Source: DAOQAU01 sp964640325
GTDB taxonomy: Bacteria; Cyanobacteriota; Vampirovibrionia; Gastranaerophilales; Gastranaerophilaceae
Direction of reading: 5' to 3'
Length of the DNA: 64,000 nucleotides
NCBI GenBank assembly: GCA_964640325.1
Contig: CAZXID010000007.1
Coordinates: forward strand, 7,221-71,220
The notes under the pieces were generated by a model. The model was given only the letters and a program-made list of their open reading frames with translations, had not been told where the DNA came from and did no database searches. Both the position numbers and the translations under genes were made by a program. The number at the start of each line of letters is the position of its first letter. The first letter of the stretch is position 1. This document shows positions 34,481-40,950 of the stretch, piece by piece.

Positions 34481-34554
34481 TACCCCCGATTGGATTCGAA
34501 CCAACGACGCACAGCTTAGGACGCTATCGCTCTATCCATCTGAGCTACGGGGGC
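34481..34554 (-). tRNA. tRNA-Arg (anticodon CCT)
   Basis: 74 nt cloverleaf. Acceptor GCCCCCG with CGGGGGT (first pair G-U), D-arm GCTC-AGATGGATA-GAGC, anticodon stem ATAGC/GCTGT with loop GTCCTAA (CCT, reading AGG), and T-arm GTTGG-TTCGAAT-CCAAT. Discriminator A, CCA not encoded. Both flanks contain partial copies of the gene. Confidence 0.93.
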
Positions 34555-34581
34555 GTGTGTTCTTATATTATCATAAAATGT

Positions 34582-34597
34582 CTCAGATGAATAGAGC
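34582..34597 (+). repeat. Inverted copy of the tRNA-Arg(CCT) D-arm
   Basis: 16 bases that match the complement of the tRNA D-arm (34529-34544) with one mismatch. In a precursor transcript it could pair with the D-arm. Confidence 0.6.
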
Positions 34598-34645
34598 GGA
34601 ATTTAACTTATATTGAACTTTTGCGTTTGCAAAAGATTCAACCGG

Positions 34646-34663
34646 CCATCTGAGCTACGGGGG
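34646..34663 (-). repeat. Displaced copy of the tRNA-Arg(CCT) 5' end
   Basis: 18 bases identical to the tRNA 5' end at 34536-34553, offset by 110 bases. A perfect stem of TTGAA and CTTTTGC arms (TTGAACTTTTGC / GCAAAAG-TTCAA with one bulge) lies right beside it at 34613-34641. Confidence 0.75.
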
Positions 34664-34679
34664 AGCAAAATCAGTTTAG

Positions 34680-34705
34680 CAAAAAAAGAAGGCTTGCGCC
34701 TTCTT
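34680..34705 (-). terminator. tRNA-Arg(TCT) terminator
   Basis: Eight-pair stem AAGAAGGC/GCCTTCTT with a four-base loop, followed on the minus strand by T5 or more. Confidence 0.82.
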
Positions 34706-34712
34706 AATAAAA

Positions 34713-34786
34713 TACCCTGGAGGAGATTCGAACTCATGACCTATCGCTTAGAAGGCGATTGCTCTATCCAGCTGAGCTACCAGGGC
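34713..34786 (-). tRNA. tRNA-Arg (anticodon TCT)
   Basis: 74 nt. Acceptor GCCCTGG/CCAGGGT (first pair G-U), D-arm GCTC-AGCTGGATA-GAGC, anticodon stem ATCGC/GCGAT with loop CTTCTAA (TCT, reading AGA), T-loop TTCGAAT. Discriminator A, CCA not encoded. Unlike its neighbour, it has a clean normal terminator and no copies at its ends. Confidence 0.94.
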
Positions 34787-34936
34787 TTAGTAATATTTGT
34801 CATGTTGAACTTGTTTGACTTCTTTTCCCGAAATCTTTGATTTCGTGGAAAATGTCCTTACGGCTCATTTAAATTGTCCAATCTTTAGCTTTTGTTGTCA
34901 ATAGTATCAGCATCTTTCCAACTAGCGAAAGAGGGT

Positions 34937-34963
34937 TAGATCCTGAAATAAATTCAGGATGAC
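34937..34963. repeat. Partial dispersed repeat (CCTGAA type)
   Basis: ATCCTGAAATAAATTCAGGAT hairpin followed by GACAT, the same family as 21874-21940. A looser relative is at 34799-34822 (GTCATGTTGAACTTGTTTGAC). Confidence 0.6.
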
Positions 34964-35008
34964 ATTTTTGGGAAATGGTCAAAATTGACTATCCTCTTAA
35001 ATCCTACC

Positions 35009-35074
35009 ATGTAAATTTCTATAGGCAAGGCGAATTTACATTTTTTACGAAAAAATGTAAATTCGCCTGTTTTT
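35009..35074 (+). promoter_or_regulatory. Terminator with alternative pairing upstream of alaS (possible attenuator)
   Basis: A perfect 19-bp stem (35028-35046 with 35050-35068, loop ACG) is followed by G and T5, a strong plus-strand terminator. The segment ATGTAAATT occurs before it (35009-35017) and in its 3' arm (35055-35063), both complementary to AATTTACAT at 35033-35041. So the upstream copy can compete for the terminator's left arm. No plus-strand gene ends nearby. Confidence 0.55.
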
Positions 35075-35078
35075 AATA

Positions 35079-35084
35079 TATAAT
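35079..35084 (+). promoter_or_regulatory. -10 element upstream of alaS
   Basis: TATAAT just after the terminator; it would allow alaS transcription that bypasses it. No clear -35. Confidence 0.4.
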
Positions 35085-35090
35085 TCTTTT

Positions 35091-35124
35091 GGATTGCTTC
35101 GGTTTTTTAAAACCTCGCAATGAC
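35091..35124. repeat. Dispersed repeat (GGATTGCTTCG ... CCTCGCAATGAC)
   Basis: Ends match the element at 44975-45011. Such GTCATTGCGAGG/GAAGCAATCC elements are found between genes in many bacteria. Here it extends the alaS frame upstream but is not thought to be translated. Confidence 0.6.
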
Positions 35125-35148
35125 AATAAAATTAAAAATGAGGATAAA

Positions 35149-37725
35149 ATGCTAAGCGGAAATGAAATAAGAGAACAATTTTTAAAGTTTTTTAAAGAAA
35201 AACACAATCATACGGTAGTCGAAAGTTCAAGCCTTGTGCCTGATAATCCGACCGTTTTGCTTACAACAGCCGGCATGCTGCAGTTTGTTCCTTATTTTCT
35301 GGGACTTGAAAAACCAAAATTTAATCGTGCAACTTCCTGTCAAAAATGCGCAAGAGCAGGCGGTAAAGATTCTGATATAGAAAATGTCGGCAGAACCCCT
35401 CGCCACCATACATTTTTTGAAATGCTTGGCAATTTTTCTTTCGGCGATTACTTTAAAAAAGAAATCATCCCCTGGAGCTGGGATTTTGTTACAAATCATT
35501 TAAAACTCGATAAAGAAAAACTTTGGATAACAATTTACAAAGACGATGACGAAGCGTTTGACATTTGGACAAAAGTTGTCGGACTTTCGCCTGAGCGGGT
35601 TATTCGCAAAGGTAAAAAAGATAATTTTTGGGGCCCTCCGGGGCCGACAGGCCCCTGCGGGCCCTGCTCTGAAATTCACTACGACTTGGGCGAAGAATTC
35701 AAATGTTCTGATAATTGCTCTGTTGATACCTGCGAGTGCGACCGCTGGGTTGAAATTTGGAATTTGGTCTTTATGGAAATGTTTCAAGACGAAGAAGGCA
35801 AACTTTCGCCGCTTGAAAAGAAAAACGTCGATACGGGCATGGGGCTTGAGCGAATTACCATGGTATGTCAGGGCAAAACTTCAACCTTTGAAACAGATTT
35901 GCTGAATCCGATTTTGTATGAAGTTTGTAAAATGGGTAAATGTGAATATAAACAAAGTGAAAAAACAGATGTTTCACTTAGAATTATAACAGACCATGCA
36001 CGCTGTGTTACTTTTTTGATAAACGATGGTGTAATCCCCGGAAACGAAGGCAGAAACTACGTTTTGAGAATGATTTTACGCCGTGCTTTGCGTCATGGAA
36101 AAATGCTGGGGCTTGAGCTTCCGTTTTTGCACAAGCTCGTTGATGTTGTGATTGCAGGCTATGGTAAAGCTTACCCTGACCTTATCAAAAACGCAGAAAA
36201 AATTAAAAACACAATCAAAAATGAAGAAGAACAGTTTAATAAAACGCTCGACAGAGGCTACAAACTCTTGGAAGAACTTTTGCCCAAAAAACAAAATATT
36301 TCAGGCGAAGACGCTTTTAAATTGTATGATACTTTCGGTTTTCCGCTTGAATTGACCGTTGAGATAGCAAAAGAAAACGGGCTTAAAGTTGATTTGAAAG
36401 GGTTTGAAAAAGAAATGGAAGAACAAAAAAAACGAGCTAAAGCGGCGGCTCAAAAAGTCGTTCTGACCGATGATTTGAAATACGTTGAAATCGAAAAACA
36501 ATTCGGCTCAACCGAGTTTTTAGGTTACGAAAAAGAAGAAATCGAAGCAAAAATTATTGCGACCGTTGAAGGAGAAGGCTTTGTTGATATTATTTTGGAC
36601 AAAACACCTTTCTACGCTGAATCAGGCGGACAGGTGGGGGATACTGGTATTTTAGAAAATAAGCATTTTAAAGCAAACGTTTTGACTACTTTCAAGGTAA
36701 ATCATTTATTTGTTAATCGCTGCGAAATTATTGAAGGAGAAGTTAAAATCAGCGATACGGTAAGTGCAAAAATTGATTCCACAAGGCGCGAAGAAATTAA
36801 AATTCACCACACAAACGCACACTTGCTTCAAGCAGCTTTGAAAAAAGTTTTAGGCGAAGAGGTCAAGCAGGCGGGCTCTCAGGTGGAAGAAAACCGCACA
36901 CGTTTTGACTTTTCGTATCCGCGTCAGGTAAGTTACGGCGAACTCAAACGGATTGAAAAGATAATAAACGACTGGATCGGGCAAAATTTGGAAGTTTCGA
37001 CAAAAGTCATGAAACTTGAAGATGCTCAAAAATCGGGTGCAACAGCACTATTTGGCGAAAAATACGAAAATGACGTAAGGGTTGTTTCAGTTGGCGATAT
37101 TTCGAAAGAATTCTGCGGCGGGACGCATATTGATAACATCGGCAAACTCCGTTTGATGAAAGTCGTTTCAGAAAGCGCAATAGCTGCAGGCACAAGAAGA
37201 ATTGAAGCTGTCGCTGGGAAAACAGCTCTGGAATATTTAAATGACAAAGAAGATGTGATTGATAAAATCGCAGGTCATCTTAAAACGCCTTACGAGGAAG
37301 TGTTTGAGCGGATTGAAAAGATTCAGGAAGAAAACAAATCACTTCAAAAGGAATTGGCAAACGTTCAAAATGCAATGGCAAAAGAAAAATTCGCATCGTA
37401 TGCAGATAAGGCAGAAACAATCAAGGGCGGAAAATTATTTGTTTCAAAAATTGACGCCATGGATTCAAACGCCCTGAAAGAAGGGGTTGAATACCTTGCC
37501 CAAAGGTTGGGTGAATCAATTATCGTTGTTGTTTCGGGAGCAACAATCGTTGCAAAAGTTTCAGACAGTTTTGTTTCAAATGGCGTAAATGCCGGTGCAA
37601 TAGTTTCTGATATTGCCCAAAAATGCGGCGGCAAAGGCGGCGGTCGCCCCCAATTTGCCCAAGGTGGAGGGGTAAATATGGATAATATTGAAAACGCATT
37701 AGAGGAATTTAAAAAATCGATTTAA
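35149..37725 (+). CDS. alaS: Alanyl-tRNA synthetase
   Basis: Charges tRNA-Ala, and tmRNA, with alanine (858 residues). The class II catalytic core is at the N-terminus (SSSLVPDNPTVLLTTAGM; PRHHTFFEMLGNFSFGDYF). The editing domain has zinc ligands in HHTNAHLLQAAL and FCGGTHIDNIG. The C-terminal DHHA1 part ends GGKGGGRPQFAQGGG. Start: an in-frame codon at 35089 lies in the upstream repeat; ATG 35149 has AGGA upstream and begins the conserved LSGNEIREQFLKFF. Control by the upstream terminator is possible. Confidence 0.97.
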   Translation: MLSGNEIREQFLKFFKEKHNHTVVESSSLVPDNPTVLLTTAGMLQFVPYFLGLEKPKFNRATSCQKCARAGGKDSDIENVGRTPRHHTFFEMLGNFSFGDYFKKEIIPWSWDFVTNHLKLDKEKLWITIYKDDDEAFDIWTKVVGLSPERVIRKGKKDNFWGPPGPTGPCGPCSEIHYDLGEEFKCSDNCSVDTCECDRWVEIWNLVFMEMFQDEEGKLSPLEKKNVDTGMGLERITMVCQGKTSTFETDLLNPILYEVCKMGKCEYKQSEKTDVSLRIITDHARCVTFLINDGVIPGNEGRNYVLRMILRRALRHGKMLGLELPFLHKLVDVVIAGYGKAYPDLIKNAEKIKNTIKNEEEQFNKTLDRGYKLLEELLPKKQNISGEDAFKLYDTFGFPLELTVEIAKENGLKVDLKGFEKEMEEQKKRAKAAAQKVVLTDDLKYVEIEKQFGSTEFLGYEKEEIEAKIIATVEGEGFVDIILDKTPFYAESGGQVGDTGILENKHFKANVLTTFKVNHLFVNRCEIIEGEVKISDTVSAKIDSTRREEIKIHHTNAHLLQAALKKVLGEEVKQAGSQVEENRTRFDFSYPRQVSYGELKRIEKIINDWIGQNLEVSTKVMKLEDAQKSGATALFGEKYENDVRVVSVGDISKEFCGGTHIDNIGKLRLMKVVSESAIAAGTRRIEAVAGKTALEYLNDKEDVIDKIAGHLKTPYEEVFERIEKIQEENKSLQKELANVQNAMAKEKFASYADKAETIKGGKLFVSKIDAMDSNALKEGVEYLAQRLGESIIVVVSGATIVAKVSDSFVSNGVNAGAIVSDIAQKCGGKGGGRPQFAQGGGVNMDNIENALEEFKKSI

Positions 37726-37737
37726 ATTAGGAGTATT

Positions 37738-38262
37738 ATGGATAATTTTGATTTTTTGAAAAAAATGAATAAAAAAAATAATCAAAACAAATCAGAGAAT
37801 AATTATGAAAAAGAATTAAATGAAACTAATTATCAAAAAACAAAGATTGATAAAAAAGAATCTTTAAGGAGCAAAAATATGACAGAAAAAATTGTAATTG
37901 AAAAAAATACTGAAATGTTGATAGAGGAAATTGAAGACAAAAATGGGTGTTTGCCAGATATACTTGTTCTAATATTAATTGTCACTTATGCTTTTCATAT
38001 TATTGTATTATTTATTGCTTGGCTAAATAATTTTTTTAATTCCACCAGTATTCATCCGGATAATATAATGCAGCAAATTTATCAAGCAATTTTAGGTCTG
38101 ACTTCTTCGGTATTATTTATAGGCTTATCAATAATAATTATTGTAGGATTATCTGCATTAGTTATGATTCATAATAGCTGTGGTAAAAAGTTTAAACTGG
38201 TTTTAAAAAAAGAAGAGCCACACGAAGAAAATGTTGAAGAAATTGAAGACAATAAGAAGTGA
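37738..38262 (+). CDS. Hypothetical membrane protein with two helices
   Basis: 174 residues. The polar Lys/Asn/Glu-rich N-terminus is followed by two membrane helices (LVLILIVTYAFHIIVLFIAWL and VLFIGLSIIIIVGLSALVMI) and an acidic C-terminus. AGGAG precedes the first ATG; a second good start exists at 37879 with its own AAGGAG, so a shorter form (128 residues) is possible. Unrecognised. It begins 12 bases after alaS and is likely in the same transcript. Confidence 0.62.
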   Translation: MDNFDFLKKMNKKNNQNKSENNYEKELNETNYQKTKIDKKESLRSKNMTEKIVIEKNTEMLIEEIEDKNGCLPDILVLILIVTYAFHIIVLFIAWLNNFFNSTSIHPDNIMQQIYQAILGLTSSVLFIGLSIIIIVGLSALVMIHNSCGKKFKLVLKKEEPHEENVEEIEDNKK

Positions 38263-38290
38263 TAATTAAACTAATAAAGGAGTTTTAAAT

Positions 38291-38479
38291 ATGGAGTTTT
38301 TAATTTTAGTAATAATATTATTTCTCTATTTTTTACCTTGGATGGTTGCGGATATCAGGAAACATAATAATACTGGAGCAATTGCAGTTTTGAACATTTT
38401 TTTGGGGTGGACTTTTATTGGTTGGGTTTTAGCTCTTGTTTGGGCTATGACAAGCAATATTAAGACAAAATCCATTTAA
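38291..38479 (+). CDS. Superinfection-immunity-like small membrane protein
   Basis: 62 residues, two membrane helices. The sequence LYFLPWMVADIRKHNNTGAI with NIFLGWTFIGWVLALVWA fits the Imm_superinfect family (phage T4 Imm-like; the family is also widespread in bacterial chromosomes). In phage, Imm blocks entry of a second phage's DNA; the role of chromosomal copies is not known. AAAGGAG precedes the ATG. It lies next to REP sequences and a REP-associated transposase. Confidence 0.75.
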   Translation: MEFLILVIILFLYFLPWMVADIRKHNNTGAIAVLNIFLGWTFIGWVLALVWAMTSNIKTKSI

Positions 38480-38506
38480 TCCGTAGGTCGGGCATACTTG
38501 CCCGAC
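38480..38506. repeat. REP element, variant 1
   Basis: TCCGTAGG followed by the hairpin TCGGGCATACTTGCCCGA. Same TCCGTAGGTYGGG head as the element at 38544. Confidence 0.75.
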
Positions 38507-38543
38507 AAAAATTGTTGTTATATCATTATTCAATGAATTACAG

Positions 38544-38572
38544 TCCGTAGGTTGGGGTTTCTACCCCAACAT
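38544..38572. repeat. REP element, variant 2
   Basis: TCCGTAGG followed by the hairpin TTGGGGTTTCTACCCCAA and CAT. A perfect 29-bp inverted copy lies inside the transposase gene at 38858-38886. Confidence 0.85.
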
Positions 38573-38589
38573 TTATGATAATTTTGCAA

Positions 38590-38595
38590 TATAAT
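38590..38595 (+). promoter_or_regulatory. -10 element of the transposase, leaderless spacing
   Basis: TATAAT exactly six bases before the ATG at 38602. No consensus -35 and no ribosome binding site. Confidence 0.45.
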
Positions 38596-38601
38596 TAAAG
38601 C

Positions 38602-39132
38602 ATGCGATATAAAAGACTTTTTATTTCGAATACTTATATACATTTGGTTATGGTTACATATAAACGCAAACCAATATTAATAAATAATATTGATTTATTG
38701 CGTAATTCATTTAAAAATGCAAAACAATTTTTTAATTTCGATATTTTTGCAATTTGTATTTTACCCGATCATATTCATATGATTTTAAAACCCGAAAATA
38801 TTCACGAATATCCGAAGATAATCACTTCAATAAAATATTATTTCTCAAATAATATTGATGTTGGGGTAGAAACCCCAACCTACGGATATAAAAACAAAGG
38901 TGAAAGAGGTATTTGGCAACGAAGATATTATGAACACACAATCCGCGATGAAGAAGATTTAAACAGGCATTTGGACTACATTCATTACAATCCTGTCAAA
39001 CATAATCATACAAAAAATGTCAAAGATTGGGAGTTTTCTTCGTTTAAAAAATTTGTGAAAACGAAAAATTATGACCTAAATTGGGGAAATTCAAAAGATA
39101 TTAAACATATCGAAACATTGGATTATGATTAA
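38602..39132 (+). CDS. REP-associated tyrosine transposase (TnpA_REP / RAYT, Y1 family)
   Basis: 176 residues, IS200-like Y1 single-strand transposase. The HUH motif is in LPDHIHMILKP. The family C-terminal signature GIWQRRYYEHTIRDEEDLN and DYIHYNPVKH contains the likely catalytic tyrosine. RAYTs are thought to move REP hairpins. Two REPs stand upstream, and a third, in inverted orientation, is part of the coding sequence, giving the residues VGVETPTYG. The frame is intact, so the protein may be active. It is probably transcribed without a leader. Confidence 0.9.
   Translation: MRYKRLFISNTYIHLVMVTYKRKPILINNIDLLRNSFKNAKQFFNFDIFAICILPDHIHMILKPENIHEYPKIITSIKYYFSNNIDVGVETPTYGYKNKGERGIWQRRYYEHTIRDEEDLNRHLDYIHYNPVKHNHTKNVKDWEFSSFKKFVKTKNYDLNWGNSKDIKHIETLDYD
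38858..38886 (-). repeat. REP element inside the transposase gene
   Basis: 29 bases, the exact reverse complement of 38544-38572, kept in frame within the coding region. Confidence 0.9.
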
Positions 39133-39141
39133 GAATTTTTT

Positions 39142-39150
39142 TGATAAAAT
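39142..39150 (+). promoter_or_regulatory. Extended -10 of dut, leaderless spacing
   Basis: TGATAAAAT, an extended -10 (TG-n-TAAAAT) ending six bases before the ATG at 39157; no ribosome binding site. Confidence 0.5.
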
Positions 39151-39156
39151 TGAATT

Positions 39157-39600
39157 ATGTACACAACAACATTAAAAATTGAAAAATTACCTCATAATAC
39201 CTATTTGCCCGAATATCAAACAGAGGGGGCTGCGGGCATGGATTTGTGCGCTGCGATTGAAACCCCTGTCCTGCTCAAACCCTTTGAGAGAAGATTAATC
39301 CCGACCGGAATAAAAATCGAACTGGAAAGAGGGTTTGAAGCCCAAATAAGGCCTCGTTCAGGGATTTCGATAAAACATGGCATTTCTTTGGTTAATTGTG
39401 TCGGAACAATAGACGAAGATTACCGTGGTGAAGTCTGTGTTCCTGTTATTAACCTTTCAACAGAAGAATACACAATTGAGCCAAATGAGCGTATAGCGCA
39501 GATGATAATAGCCAGAGTTGAAAAGGCAAAAATCGAAGTCATTCAATCACTTAGCCAAACTTCACGCGCAGCTGGCGGCTTTGGTTCCACCGGCGGCTAA
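39157..39600 (+). CDS. dut: dUTP diphosphatase
   Basis: Trimeric dUTPase of 147 residues that hydrolyses dUTP to dUMP and pyrophosphate, keeping uracil out of DNA. All five motifs are present: AGMDLCAA, RPRSGIS, GTIDEDYRGEV (with the substrate-contacting loop), ERIAQMII, and the C-terminal glycine-rich RAAGGFGSTGG that closes over the site. The length is typical. Transcription probably begins at the start codon. Confidence 0.96.
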   Translation: MYTTTLKIEKLPHNTYLPEYQTEGAAGMDLCAAIETPVLLKPFERRLIPTGIKIELERGFEAQIRPRSGISIKHGISLVNCVGTIDEDYRGEVCVPVINLSTEEYTIEPNERIAQMIIARVEKAKIEVIQSLSQTSRAAGGFGSTGG

Positions 39601-39609
39601 GAAAACAGG

Positions 39610-40017
39610 CTAAATAAATTTTTTCAAATCTTTTGCTATGGTTGAAATTTCAGGAATTTGTTTGGCTAAAGAATCAATATCGGAGTCGAATTTAATTTTT
39701 TTCGCCGTTTCTCTAAATTTGTTTAACATTTTTGTCAATTTATGGTAAAAATCTTTTTCTTTTATCTCTCCTCTGCCCGATTTAAACTTCTTTTCAAGCT
39801 TATGATATTCAAGCATTTCATCACCTGTTAAAAGAATTCCGCCTTTTACATATTGGTCTGTTTTAGAGGTCAAAATGTGCTCCCATCTGAGTGCGGGATT
39901 ATCTTTTGCTCTCAAACTCGTATCGATCATTAAAAATGCCTCAGGCACTTTAGGATTGCGCGTTTCAATTAAATAAGCAGTTCCAAAACTTACATGACCC
40001 ATTTTAGGTACATTCAT
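39610..40017 (-). CDS. Hypothetical protein
   Basis: 135 residues, soluble, not recognised. It starts NVPKMGHVSFGTAYLIET, a beta-like segment, and is helical and Lys-rich in the second half (EMLEYHKLEKKFKSGRG). TAGGAG lies ahead of the ATG. Convergent with dut, nine bases between the stops. No neighbour suggests a role. Confidence 0.65.
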   Translation of the reverse strand: MNVPKMGHVSFGTAYLIETRNPKVPEAFLMIDTSLRAKDNPALRWEHILTSKTDQYVKGGILLTGDEMLEYHKLEKKFKSGRGEIKEKDFYHKLTKMLNKFRETAKKIKFDSDIDSLAKQIPEISTIAKDLKKFI

Positions 40018-40119
40018 GGCTAAAAACTCCTATGTTAAATTCAAATTAAATCAAAGTATAAAAAAAGTAAATCTTTTTTATAAAAACAGTTGACAAAACG
40101 TCACAAAAACAATCAAAAC

Positions 40120-40156
40120 AAATAGGCGAAGTTTTCGAAGAAAACTTCGCCTATTT
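40120..40156 (-). terminator. rpsP terminator
   Basis: Perfect 17-bp stem (40120-40136 with 40140-40156) and three-base loop, followed on the minus strand by TGTTTTGATTGTTTTT. Confidence 0.88.
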
Positions 40157-40172
40157 TATAAAAGTTAATTTA

Positions 40173-40739
40173 TTAAGCTTCGGTTGTTTCTTCAACAACT
40201 TCTTCAACTGCGGGTTCAACAATTGCTTCAACAGGTGCTTCTTTTTTTGCGGGAGCTTCTTCTGCAGCTTCGACAGGAATTTCTGCTTCAACTGCAACTT
40301 CTTCAACTGCAGCTTCAACAGGAGTTTCCTCGGCTGCTTTTGGCTCCTCAGCTACTTTAACTGCTTCAACTTTTGCTTCTTCTACAACGGGCTCTTGGGC
40401 AGGTTCTTCTACTTTAGGAGTATTTTTTGCTGCTTTTTCGGCTTCCAATTTAGCTATAGCTTTTTTAGAAAGTTTTTTCTCAGTTTTTTTCTTGTAGTTC
40501 AACGAACCGTCAGCATTACAGTTGTCGATTAAATATTGAACTGTTTCTGTAGGTTGTGCGCCTTTTTTAACCCATTCTAAAGCTGATGTTTTGTCAAGTT
40601 TCATCACTTTTGTTTTAGGGTTATAATGCCCTAATTCCTGAATCGGTCTTCCTTCACGTTTTGTTGTTGAATTTATTACAATAATTCTGTACGCAGGTGT
40701 TTTTTTTGCGCCTAATCTTTTAAGTCTGATTTTTAACAT
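40173..40739 (-). CDS. rpsP: Ribosomal protein bS16 with long acidic C-terminal extension
   Basis: Residues 1-85 are a normal S16 (MLKIRLKRLGAKKTPAYRII; PIQELGHYNP; ALEWVKKGAQPTETV) of the small subunit. About 100 further residues follow: a basic helix (KKKTEKKLSKKAIAKLEAEKA), then a low-complexity region of Glu, Ala, Val and Pro with many VEA, EEA and PVE units. S16 is normally 80-100 residues, so the protein (188) is twice the usual size. AAAAGGA precedes the ATG. The usual neighbours (ffh, trmD, rimM) are absent. Confidence 0.95.
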   Translation of the reverse strand: MLKIRLKRLGAKKTPAYRIIVINSTTKREGRPIQELGHYNPKTKVMKLDKTSALEWVKKGAQPTETVQYLIDNCNADGSLNYKKKTEKKLSKKAIAKLEAEKAAKNTPKVEEPAQEPVVEEAKVEAVKVAEEPKAAEETPVEAAVEEVAVEAEIPVEAAEEAPAKKEAPVEAIVEPAVEEVVEETTEA

Positions 40740-40950
40740 TATTTTATTTTCCTTTTATTAAGTGTAAAATCCAAAAAGCCCGCCGCTTGGCTTTTTTCAA
40801 AAACAAGCCTAAGAGGAAAGCTTGTTTCAACTCTATTTAAACACAATGGTTTTTTAAAATCAAGAAAACACAGCTTTTCTATGTTAACTTTTGCAAAAAG
40901 CTCGCTTAGTTTGAATTTGTTGATACAATGTAGAGTGGAGGAGATTAGTT
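40740..40950. other. Divergent gap between rpsP and the histidine kinase
   Basis: 211 bases that should hold the promoters of both genes. TACAAT lies at 40924-40929, followed by GGAGGAG as the kinase ribosome binding site at 40937-40943. A minus-strand frame over this gap has no convincing protein features. Confidence 0.5.

Noticed and set aside
34987..35090. T-box riboswitch for alaS
   Set aside because: The conserved T-box sequence (AGGGTGG-n-ACC) and specifier stem are missing; only a terminator with an alternative pairing is seen.
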